This document shows, piece by piece, positions 7,789 to 17,600 of a DNA stretch of 64,000 nucleotides. Every line of letters begins with the position of its first letter. Positions within the stretch are counted from its first letter, which is position 1. This DNA is from Bacteroidota bacterium (lineage in GTDB: Bacteria > Bacteroidota > Bacteroidia > Chitinophagales > Chitinophagaceae): NCBI GenBank assembly GCA_947452555.1, contig CANGDH010000001.1, positions 682,001 to 746,000 on the forward strand, written 5' to 3'. Under the pieces are notes generated by a model that was given only the letters and a program-made list of their open reading frames with translations, had not been told where the DNA came from and made no database searches. The translations under genes were made by a program, and so were the position numbers.

Positions 7789-10134
7789 TTAATGTTTGGG
7801 TAATGCAATAAGATTCGCTAATATTTTATAAGCACCCGCATTTCCTGCTGGCAATTGTCTAAATAAAGTCAAACTTAAATATACCATGTTCCCTCTGCCG
7901 TAGGGCGCAATTAATAAACTTCCATTAGAAGCTGGCTCATTGCTGTCATGCATAGACAATGGCATTTCAAAATGAGCATCTATATTTTCTGCCTGATAAG
8001 TACTACGCTCTTGCACCCAATGTTCAAAATCTACCCCTGCTATTTTATTAGGAAAATTTAAAACAGAATGATATGGTAGTAATATTTCAACAGGCGAATC
8101 TTCTTGTGTAACTCGCTTTCCTGAATTTACTGTAAAAGCATAAGGCCCAACTTTTACTTTATTAATTCCTACTTGATTACTTTTTAAGTATTGAACTATT
8201 AAATTACCTCCATTAGAAATATATTCATTTAAAACATCGTTCTTGTCCGTTAAATAGTCAAACATATTGTATGCACGAATACCCACTATAATAGCATCTA
8301 ATCCTGCAAGGTTTTCCTTTGTAATATCTGATGCTTTTAAGTTTACTACCTGGTATCCTAATTCAGTTAATGCTTCAGGCAATTTGTCTCCTGCACCGTC
8401 AATATATCCAACTTTAGTACCTTTTGTTTTCACTGATAACTTTACCAGCTTTGTGATTGCAGTTGGAAAATAATTAATAGTTGGAATATGATCGTACTGA
8501 ATAGTCTTTCTATATAAAGCATTCGTTGGAGTAGGTAATTTGTCTGAAGTATCTTTTATAAGCACATTAATTTGCTCATTCGTTCCTAAATGATTCATCT
8601 TCTGATAAGACACCGTAATTGGTTTTTCAGACCTCATTAAATAAACTTCTTTGTCATACTTAAATTCTACAGTAGGCACAACAGCTATTGGTTGATACTG
8701 ATCTCCTTTAGTTGGGTCTGTGTATTTATATTGAATAGGCGTATTAATCAGAAACGAATTGCCTTCTATATTTAGTTGAACTGTCGCTACAAAAGCTGGA
8801 TCGTTGTCTGGCTTGCCAATTAATTCCTGTTGTTGCACATTAAACATGCCTTCTGACTTTGGTTGTACTAACCAATAGGGCTGTGAAATAGAAGTATTGT
8901 TGGGTACGTTAAACTTATAATCAAGTTGAACATTTTGATTATTTACAAGTAACTGTTTTATTAAAGAGTCCTTACCTGGCAAACTAATTTTTTCTACTAC
9001 TGTATTGACATTGCTACGTTGATTCAATAATAATTGTGTTATTAATAGTGAACCTGGATAAACTTGAGGTTGTTGCGTAGTAACTTCAAAATAAATGCCA
9101 GCGCAGTCTACAATAATTGCCTGCAATTGCGCCAATTTATATTGTCTCCAAGTTGAGGCTGGTAATAGTTGAATTTGTTTAAATAATTTAACCAATGCTG
9201 ACACTGAATTTGACGGAGACTCTAGTTGATAATTCTTTACTATACTATTAATCTGTTCTTGAATACCCGCTGCATTAAATCTATTCCAATTCGTTTCCAC
9301 CCCATCCATAATATCATTTACGGGTGCATCCCCTCCAGTTGTTTCAAAGAATTCGTAACTAGCGCCTCTTCTTCTTGGTCTGCCTTCTCCTTGGCTCTTA
9401 TGCATGGTTCTTGCCTCCGCCCCAATTTCTCCATAGCTTTTACCTATGATTGCATTATAGCCACCTACTTCAATTTTCAACTGCGTATTACTAGTAGTAT
9501 TAACAGATCCAAAATTAAAAGTGTTCCATAAAATTCGTTTAGCCTTCCAAGGACCAACGCCATATTTAAATTGTTCTGGGAATTTTGTGGGGTCACCTGC
9601 TGCAATGAAAGCCTCATTTGCAATGATGGCAGAAGCGGAATGATGTCCATGACCAGCACGTGCGTCTCTAGGGAATCGAGTTATAATAATATCTGGCTGA
9701 AATTTACGGATCACCCAAACTGCATCACTTAATACTTTCTCATGATCCCAAATTCTTAAAGCTTCGTCGAACGACTTACTAAATCCGAATTCATAGGCAG
9801 TAGAAAAATATTGTTCTGCTTCGTCCTGTTGCCTAGCTGCTAATAATTCTTGCGTACGAATTAATCCTAGCTCAATGCCTTGTTCTTTCCCTATTAAATT
9901 TTGCCCACCATCTCCTCTTGTTAAACTTAAATAACCAGTCCTATACATTCGATCTTTAGTAAGATAAGGTAGGAAACTATTATTCTCGTCGTCCGGATGT
10001 GCGGCTATATATAAAACACTACCCACTACCCCTAGTTTTTTTATCTGAGCATAAATGTCTGCACTATTTTTTTGTGCCATTAATGCATTAGTTAAAAACG
10101 AAATCGCAAATAAAACTAGTAGTGTTTTTTTCAT
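7789..10134 (-). CDS. exported PIG-L family deacetylase, large form
   Basis: A 781-residue protein with a signal peptide (MKKTLLVLFAISFLTNALMAQ), so periplasmic or surface-located. Residues ~38-260 form a PIG-L/LmbE zinc deacetylase domain with AHPDDE (45-50) and the third metal-binding region RAGHGHH (159-165). Family members remove N-acetyl groups from GlcNAc-type sugars or related amides. The C-terminal half lacks a named motif I recognise, except that about 585-775 resembles a class I glutamine amidotransferase-like fold (DAIIVGIRAYN, GGNLIVQY). It is 6 bases downstream of the M14 peptidase gene, forming an exported hydrolase pair, and is followed by a small membrane peptide. Substrate unknown. 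Confidence 0.87.
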   Translation of the reverse strand: MKKTLLVLFAISFLTNALMAQKNSADIYAQIKKLGVVGSVLYIAAHPDDENNSFLPYLTKDRMYRTGYLSLTRGDGGQNLIGKEQGIELGLIRTQELLAARQQDEAEQYFSTAYEFGFSKSFDEALRIWDHEKVLSDAVWVIRKFQPDIIITRFPRDARAGHGHHSASAIIANEAFIAAGDPTKFPEQFKYGVGPWKAKRILWNTFNFGSVNTTSNTQLKIEVGGYNAIIGKSYGEIGAEARTMHKSQGEGRPRRRGASYEFFETTGGDAPVNDIMDGVETNWNRFNAAGIQEQINSIVKNYQLESPSNSVSALVKLFKQIQLLPASTWRQYKLAQLQAIIVDCAGIYFEVTTQQPQVYPGSLLITQLLLNQRSNVNTVVEKISLPGKDSLIKQLLVNNQNVQLDYKFNVPNNTSISQPYWLVQPKSEGMFNVQQQELIGKPDNDPAFVATVQLNIEGNSFLINTPIQYKYTDPTKGDQYQPIAVVPTVEFKYDKEVYLMRSEKPITVSYQKMNHLGTNEQINVLIKDTSDKLPTPTNALYRKTIQYDHIPTINYFPTAITKLVKLSVKTKGTKVGYIDGAGDKLPEALTELGYQVVNLKASDITKENLAGLDAIIVGIRAYNMFDYLTDKNDVLNEYISNGGNLIVQYLKSNQVGINKVKVGPYAFTVNSGKRVTQEDSPVEILLPYHSVLNFPNKIAGVDFEHWVQERSTYQAENIDAHFEMPLSMHDSNEPASNGSLLIAPYGRGNMVYLSLTLFRQLPAGNAGAYKILANLIALPKH

Positions 10135-10140
10135 ATGAAT

Positions 10141-12639
10141 CTATTTCCCGTTAAAGAATACTGCGTTAGCTAAAATCAATTTACCTGTCTCCCAGAAATT
10201 TCTGAAAATTGGATCGTCTGCCATATAAATAAATTTACCTTGGCCAATTTCTTTCACTCCTACAACTACCCCTTCTTGTATTGCTGCTTTTGCTTTTACG
10301 CCTGCAAATCCAGTCATATAACTGTCTTTTTTAATAGCCCCTACATTCCAAGCTTCATTAGATGGTTCATATAAAACAATGTCCTGCTTTAAATCAAAAT
10401 ACACTCCATTACTGCCATATCCAATTGGATGCGTGTCGTCCATATAAACTTTGTAAATAGCACCGGGGATTGAGCTTTGTAACATGTCTTCCACTCTTTC
10501 TCCATACTTCCCTAAATGATTGATATTTGCTTTTTCAGCAACTGGACTTTCTTTTACTTTAACGCCCCATTCAGGATTAGACGCCAGTGTTTGTGCTGCA
10601 GATTCAAAAGCAATTAACACGCCCCCTTTTCTTACAAAAGCTTGTAATTTTTCTGTAATTGGTTTGGAGTTGATGTCCTTGTATTGACCTTCTGGCGCAA
10701 TAATAACATCATATTTATTTAAATCAATTCTACTTAATAAACTATACGTTAATTGCGTAATTGGATATTGAATTTGTTGTTCAAAATAATTCCATACTTC
10801 CCCTGCAGCTAATGCCGCAATGCCGTCTCCAGTTAATAAACCTACTTTAGGCGCATGATTAATTATTCTATTTAATGGAGATCCAAAATCGGCTCCCTTG
10901 TCTGAATAACCAGTGCCTACTGCAAATGCTTCCACATTCGCTGCTTCACAAATTGCTTTAGTATCAGTTGCCCAGTTTTCCGTATTACTTGTTTTTAAAA
11001 CAATCAATGTGCCTTTTTCAAAATTATGTCCCTCAGAAACAAATGCTGCTTCAGCATATCTTACTTTAATATTCTTATTTAATAACTGAGCTAATACTTT
11101 TGCAGTTGCAAATGAATTGTAAGGAATTAAATAGCCATAATTAGCAGCTGCAATTTGAACTGGCTTTACAGTATAACCAGATTGCATTGCTAATTTTTCT
11201 TTAGACGCATAGCCATGCACTCCAAATGCATAAGGTAATGACCATGCAGTAATGTCATATGTATTGGAGTCATTCACTTGTGTTGTAGGCTCTAATAATA
11301 CTCTTGCTAATACACTATGTGCTTGCGCTGCAGGCACTGCAATAGAGTATCCTTCATTTACAAATACTGATTCTGATTTTGTGAAATAATCAAAAGCTTT
11401 ATACTTAGTATCTGCTTGACTCAAAACACCGTATTGAATATTATTTTTTTGCAATAAAGTAGCCAATGCATTTATTTGTTGTGCACTTTTAGAAGTCATG
11501 ATAAAAGTCTGATAAGTGGAACCATTGGCAGTTCTACTATTATCATAATACTTCTTAAACTCTGCTAATAACTTTTCATGATTTGCTGCACTTACTTCTA
11601 CTGTAGACATTCCTGTTGTGAAATGGTGCATTGCTCTTGCTACTAATGTTAAAGTATCATTGTTTTTATCTTGAACTCCTAGTCCTGCGCTGATACCACC
11701 CTGCTCAAATGTCATACCAATGGCACCATTGTACATTGGGTAAGTATCACCATAAGACGGGTATAACAAATCGAAACGTTCTTTAGTGAAGAATAACCAA
11801 TTATTTTGGTCAAAGTATTTTGCGTGATTACGACCAATTTGATCTTGAAAAGTTTTCTGCCAAGGCGTCAACAAAACATGAAGCGGCTCTGCTGCTGGTG
11901 CGAAATAATAAGGTTCATTATATCCTTGCTCATGAAAATCCACATGTACTTGAGGATACCATTGTTGGTACAAAGGCATTCTTTGTTGTGTTTCCACCTG
12001 TGTTTGCCAAGCCCAATCTCTATTTAAATCAAAATTATAATGGTTCGTTCTACCTGCTGGCCATGGCTCCATATGCTCTCTAGCAAAGGGATCTGCGTTA
12101 TAGTTAGTACCCACCGCATTATTATACCAGTTTACATATCTATCTCTTCCGTCTGGATTAATACAAGGATCAATCATCACAATTACGTTTTTCAACCAAG
12201 CTGCAGATTTTGTATTGGCAGGGTCTACTAAAGCAAATAAAGTTAACATCGCAGCTTCTGATGATGCTGGCTCGTTACCATGTACATTATAGCTTAACCA
12301 AACAATGGCAGGTTGTTTTATATCCGTTGTTGTTCCATCGGTCAAACCTATATTGTGTTTTCTGATGGACTCTAATTGAGCAATATTTTCGGGCGAACCA
12401 ATAGCAGCAACTAATAACTCTCTGCCTTCATTGGTTTTACCATATGGCATGATTTTAACCATGTCAGGCTTAGCCTGCGCAATAGTTTTAAAATAACTCA
12501 CAATTTGATGATGTCTAGTAAACTTGGTGCCTACTGTATAGCCTAAAAAACTAGCTGGACTAGGTAACTGAGCCAATACCAAAAATGGCATTGTTAATAC
12601 ACCAATAATCAATTTCAATTTTAAGGAAGAAAAACGCAT
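10141..12639 (-). CDS. exported M14 family zinc carboxypeptidase
   Basis: An 832-residue protein with an N-terminal signal peptide ending near VLAQ (residue 24). The M14 domain (about 35-360) carries the zinc ligands HGNE (His120, Glu123) and VDFHEQG (His236), substrate-binding blocks NPDGRDRY and NFDLNRDW, and the catalytic Glu in TFEQGG (Glu312). It should therefore be an active metallocarboxypeptidase acting on extracellular or periplasmic peptides. The C-terminal ~450 residues are a large extension; the stretch around VGLLTGDGIAALAAGEVWNYFEQQ looks like a GATase1-like fold, as in related Bacteroidota proteins. It is first in a two- or three-gene minus-strand unit with the PIG-L deacetylase and divergent from ggt across 164 bases. 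Confidence 0.9.
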   Translation of the reverse strand: MRFSSLKLKLIIGVLTMPFLVLAQLPSPASFLGYTVGTKFTRHHQIVSYFKTIAQAKPDMVKIMPYGKTNEGRELLVAAIGSPENIAQLESIRKHNIGLTDGTTTDIKQPAIVWLSYNVHGNEPASSEAAMLTLFALVDPANTKSAAWLKNVIVMIDPCINPDGRDRYVNWYNNAVGTNYNADPFAREHMEPWPAGRTNHYNFDLNRDWAWQTQVETQQRMPLYQQWYPQVHVDFHEQGYNEPYYFAPAAEPLHVLLTPWQKTFQDQIGRNHAKYFDQNNWLFFTKERFDLLYPSYGDTYPMYNGAIGMTFEQGGISAGLGVQDKNNDTLTLVARAMHHFTTGMSTVEVSAANHEKLLAEFKKYYDNSRTANGSTYQTFIMTSKSAQQINALATLLQKNNIQYGVLSQADTKYKAFDYFTKSESVFVNEGYSIAVPAAQAHSVLARVLLEPTTQVNDSNTYDITAWSLPYAFGVHGYASKEKLAMQSGYTVKPVQIAAANYGYLIPYNSFATAKVLAQLLNKNIKVRYAEAAFVSEGHNFEKGTLIVLKTSNTENWATDTKAICEAANVEAFAVGTGYSDKGADFGSPLNRIINHAPKVGLLTGDGIAALAAGEVWNYFEQQIQYPITQLTYSLLSRIDLNKYDVIIAPEGQYKDINSKPITEKLQAFVRKGGVLIAFESAAQTLASNPEWGVKVKESPVAEKANINHLGKYGERVEDMLQSSIPGAIYKVYMDDTHPIGYGSNGVYFDLKQDIVLYEPSNEAWNVGAIKKDSYMTGFAGVKAKAAIQEGVVVGVKEIGQGKFIYMADDPIFRNFWETGKLILANAVFFNGK

Positions 12640-12803
12640 AATATTTGAATTATATGTAATAAGAAATAGAATTTATAATAGTCCTAAAATTATGCAATTT
12701 GGCCTTATTTAGCCGATTCTATCCCCAAGTTTTATACAAGTGGTTATCCCCATTTTGTTGATTCCTAAATAATTAAGTAAATTACTTCTTCAAATAAAGA
12801 CAT

Positions 12804-14531
12804 ATGACTAAGCTTTTTCTAAAACTGACGATAAATTCATTTTTAATAGTTTGTGCAACAGTTTCTCTACAGGCACAGGATTTCTTTAAAGCACATGCTC
12901 AAATAAACCCTTATAACTATAGTGTTGTTAAAGAAAAAGTTTTCGATCATGCTGCAGTAAGTTCTGCGCATCCTCTGGCTAGTATGGTGGGTGCGGCTAT
13001 TATGAAAGACGGAGGTAACGCCTTTGATGCTGCTATTTCGGTACAATTAAGTTTAGCGGTTGTGTTTCCAGGAGCAGGTAATATTGGTGGAGGTGGTTTT
13101 ATGTTATCTCGTGACAAGAATGGTAACTTAACTGGCCTTGATTTTAGAGAAGCTGCACCAGCGAAAGCACATAAAGACATGTACTTGGATGAAAAAGGTA
13201 ATCCTTCTGCAACCAAGTCAAGAGACGGCGCATCTGCCTCTGGCATCCCTGGAAGTATTGCTGGTATGTTTAGTGTTCATCAAAATGCAAAATTAGCATT
13301 TTCTAAACTAATCGAACCCGCAATAGAATTAGCTGAATATGGTTTTGTAATTACAGAAAAAGAAGCAAAAGGGTTAAACAATACTCGTGCTCAATTTTTA
13401 AAGAATAGTTCTGCCCCTTGTGCTTTTACAGCTAAGAGTAACTGGAAAGCCGGTGATACTTTGATTCAAAAAGACTTAGCAAATACTTTACGTCGTATTC
13501 AACAAAATGGGTTAGCTGGTTTTTACGAGGGTGTTACTGCAGATTTAATTGTAAAGGAAATGCAGCATAGTGAAGGTATTATTACAAAAGAAGACTTGAA
13601 AAACTACCAACCTAAAATAAGAGTGCCATTAGAATTCGACTATCGCAATCATCATATTATAAGTTTTGCACCTCCTTCTAGTGGTGGCATTTTAATTGCA
13701 CAGATGATGCAAATGATTCAACCTTATGATGTTCAAAAAATGGGGGCGAATACTGTTGCGTCTGTGAGTTTAATGGTAGAAGCACAAAGAAGAGCATATG
13801 CTGACAGAGCAGAACATATGGGAGATCCTGATTTTTACAAAGTCCCTACTAAAACTTTGGTTAGTGCCAAATATATCCAAGACAGAATGAAAGATTATGT
13901 ACCTGGAGTAGTAGGAAAAAGCTCTGCCATTAAAGCTGGACAAATTCACGAGAGTGAGCAAACAACCCATTTTAGCGTGATTGACAAGGAAGGAAATATG
14001 GTTTCCATTACAACTACATTAAATGACACTTATGGCAATAAAACCATTGTCGCAGGTGCAGGTTTTTTATTAAATAATGAAATGGATGATTTTAGTATTA
14101 AAGCAGGAGTTCCAAATATGTATGGCGCCATTGGTGGTGAAGCCAACTCTATACAGCCAGGAAAAAGAATGTTAAGTTCTATGACACCCACTTTGATTAC
14201 AGTTAATAATAAACCTTATTTAAGTATTGGCACTCCAGGAGGCACTACCATCCCAAATCAAGTGTATGAAGGATTAGTGAATATTATCGATCATAAAATG
14301 ACTTTGAAAGCGGCTATTGATGCCCCACGTTTTCATCACCAATGGATCCCCGATGCAGTTGCATTTGAAGCAGACTTCCCAGAAGCAACTGTAAATACCT
14401 TAAAAGCAAATGGTTATTCTATTACTAAAAGAGGTTATTTTGGTAGAATGGATGGTGTAATTATATTATCAAATGGCCAAAGAGAAGCCGCTGGAGACAA
14501 AAGAGGTGACGACAGTGTTGCAGGCTACTAA
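12804..14531 (+). CDS. ggt: gamma-glutamyltransferase
   Basis: A 575-residue exported precursor (signal peptide through about SLQAQ, residue 25). It hydrolyses or transfers the gamma-glutamyl group of glutathione and gamma-glutamyl amides in the periplasm, and matures by self-cleavage into two subunits. The processing site and nucleophile is Thr387 in ESEQTTHFSVID. Other hallmarks are GGNAFDAA, GNIGGGGFM, FREAAP, PPSSGG, and the C-terminal SSMTPTL and GTPGG loops. Length matches the family. Together with the divergent M14 peptidase it suggests extracellular peptide scavenging. All key residues seem intact. Confidence 0.95.
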   Translation: MTKLFLKLTINSFLIVCATVSLQAQDFFKAHAQINPYNYSVVKEKVFDHAAVSSAHPLASMVGAAIMKDGGNAFDAAISVQLSLAVVFPGAGNIGGGGFMLSRDKNGNLTGLDFREAAPAKAHKDMYLDEKGNPSATKSRDGASASGIPGSIAGMFSVHQNAKLAFSKLIEPAIELAEYGFVITEKEAKGLNNTRAQFLKNSSAPCAFTAKSNWKAGDTLIQKDLANTLRRIQQNGLAGFYEGVTADLIVKEMQHSEGIITKEDLKNYQPKIRVPLEFDYRNHHIISFAPPSSGGILIAQMMQMIQPYDVQKMGANTVASVSLMVEAQRRAYADRAEHMGDPDFYKVPTKTLVSAKYIQDRMKDYVPGVVGKSSAIKAGQIHESEQTTHFSVIDKEGNMVSITTTLNDTYGNKTIVAGAGFLLNNEMDDFSIKAGVPNMYGAIGGEANSIQPGKRMLSSMTPTLITVNNKPYLSIGTPGGTTIPNQVYEGLVNIIDHKMTLKAAIDAPRFHHQWIPDAVAFEADFPEATVNTLKANGYSITKRGYFGRMDGVIILSNGQREAAGDKRGDDSVAGY

Positions 14532-14611
14532 ATCTATCATTATTAACGCTTTAAGTGGCTTAAATTAACCGTGTATTAATTGACTTTTCTGTATTTTTAC
14601 AAAAAAGCATT

Positions 14612-17600
14612 TTGTACCAAAATAAGCTACGCATACTAAGAATTATTCTTGCTTCCATAGTAGGCTTATTGCTGCTTTGCTATTTGTTAGTGCAAGTACC
14701 TTGGGTACAAAATAAATTAGTACAAAAAGCAGCAAGTACATTGTCCAACTCAATTGGTACTGAAGTAAAAGTTGGTACTGTAAGCTTTTCATTATTTAAT
14801 AGTATCGACTTAGAAAAAGTATTAATTCGCGATCAACGAAAAGATACCATTTTATATACCCATACCCTTAAGTTAAGGATCAGTGATTTATTTTTCACTA
14901 ATTCCGATCCTGTCATAAAATATATTGGACTAGAAGGAACCCAGGTATACCTACACCGAAAAGATTCACAATGGAACTATCAGTTTTTACTTAATTACCT
15001 TAATAAAGACAGCAGTAAAAAACAATCAAGCCATATAGATATTAAGAAACTAGATTTGGCTCATTTTAAATTCATTCAAGACGACGAATGGTTAGGTGAA
15101 AAAATGGAGTTTTCTGGAGCCAATGTAATTGCGAATATTAGCAGCTTTACTTCCAAGCAAATTATAATAGACCAAATAATTGCCAATAAGCCATTTTATC
15201 TAATTCAGAATAAAAAAGGATTTGCACCAATAAGTGCTTTTAAGAAAAAAACTTACAGAAAAAAAGGGGTGCTATATTTTCACAATGAGAACACCGAGTT
15301 ATTTGCTAAAAATATTCAAATTTTTCAAGGTAAATTTTGGATAGAAAACGGATTTGATAAACCTACACCCTATTTTGACGGATTCCATATTAGAATGCAT
15401 GACTTAAATGCAACAATAAATAATGCAAGCTTTATAAAAGACACTGTTAAAGCGGCAGTTGTGCTTAACTTAAAGGAAAGATCTGGCTTACATATTAAGC
15501 TTTTGCAAGCCGCTTTTAAAATGACTCCTGAAATTATGGAGTTGGATAAGTTATTAATAAAAACCAATAAGAGTACGCTAGGTACATACTATGCTATGCA
15601 GTATAAAGATTTCGTTTACGACTTCAATGACTACATTCACAAAGTAAATATGAAAGCACATTTCATTAATGCAAATGTGGCTACCGATGATATCGCTTTT
15701 TTTGCACCAGAATTAAATACTATACATCAAAAAATAAATACAAGCTTTAAATTCAATGGTACTGTTGATGCAATGAAAGCCTTCGATTTAAGTGCACAAT
15801 ATGGACAGTCTTTTGTTAAAGGGAATTTTACAATGAATGGGATACCTAATATGCGTTCGACTCAAATTAATTTTAGTAATGTATTTGCTAAAACTAATTA
15901 CACGGACTTGCTTAATTGGATTCCTTCTTTAAATTTAATTAAAAATTTACAAGTTAATCAACTTGGAGACTTGTTGCTTAAGGGAAGCTTCAAAGGTACA
16001 TTATATGACTTTGTTACAAATGCTAGCATTAACTCCAAACTAGGAAATGCAGAAACAAGTATACGTTTACAGTTCCCCAAAGGCGACGAGCCCAGTTATG
16101 AAGGAGTTCTTACAACCTCCCATTTTGATATTGGGAAACTTACTAATATACCTAATTTTGGGTGGATCAATTTTAATGGAAAAATAGCTGGTTCTTCGTT
16201 CTCTTTAGAAAAAGTAAAAACAAATATTGAAGGACAAATTGATTCTATTGTTTATAATAATTACACTTATACCAATATTAATACAAATGGGTTGTTACAG
16301 AAAAGGGCCTTTAACGGCGCCCTTCGAATTAAAGATCCTAATATTAATTTTATTAGCAATCTTGAATTAGACTTTAAAAATGGCAAACCTAAATTTAATG
16401 CAGTAGGTGATTTACTAAACGCTAACTTCTCACCACTTAATATAACAAAGGATAATATTCAGTTGACAGGTGTACTAGATTTAAATTTTGAAGGAGATAG
16501 TATTGATAATTTTATTGGATATGCTAAATTTTTTAATGGTAAGTTAAAAAGTCAAACGTCAACTGTAAATTTTGACTCCTTAACTTTAAAGTCGTCTGTA
16601 GAAAATGGAAGAAAAATAATAACAATTGCAAGCGATGCCATTCAAGCTAATATAGCAGGCCGATTCAATATCCTTCACTTACCTGCAAGTGTGCAGTATT
16701 TCATGCAAAGTTATTTACCAACCTATATTCCAGCTCCTAAAAATACAGTAGCAAATCAGCAGTTTGAAATTAGTATTAAAACCAATTATTTCGAGCCTTA
16801 TATTAGGATGTTTAACAAGGAATTTTCAGGTTTCAATAATATTAATCTAGTTGGAACATTAAATACTATCAATAAGTCAATTACTGCAAAAGCTACTATC
16901 CCATTTGCACAATGGAAATCCTATAGTTTGAAAAATGGTATTTTAAATGGATCAGGCACTAAAGACTCTTTGCATGTCCTATTTAATGCACAATCTGCAA
17001 ATTTAAGCGACAGCTTTAGACTAGACCAGCCTGCATTAACAGTTCATACTAGTAATGACGCTTCCATTGTAACCTTAAATGCTACAAGTAAGTCTGCATT
17101 AGAGATTATTAATTTAAATGGCACGATTAATACCTACTCTGACGGCATTGCTCTAAAATGGACTCCTTCGTATTTTGTATTGAATCAAAAAAAATGGGAC
17201 ATTAATAATGGAGGGGAATTGAGTATAAGGAAAAATAATACTTATGCCAATAATTTAAAATTTTCACAAGGCATTCAAGCGTTATTGTTTAGTTCCAATA
17301 AACAAAATAATAATGCTTTACAATTAGAAATGAAAAATGTTATTCTAGGTGATCTTACTAAATTATTTTTCACTTATCCTAGACTAGAAGGAGTTACCAA
17401 TGGAACTGTTCAGTTTAAAAACATTTTAGAAAATTTTGAAATGTCAAGTCATCTTGCAATTGACCAATTCAGTTTTAATAATGAGCCAATTGGACTTACG
17501 AACATAGAGGCAGGATATGATAATGCCTCTGGGTTGGTTCCATTTAAACTTAGTGCACCAAATGATCAATATAATTTATCTGCCATAGGTGACTATAATA

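Noticed and set aside
11806..12231. Three overlapping plus-strand frames inside the M14 peptidase gene
   Set aside because: They are antisense shadows of a conserved catalytic domain and lack family features.
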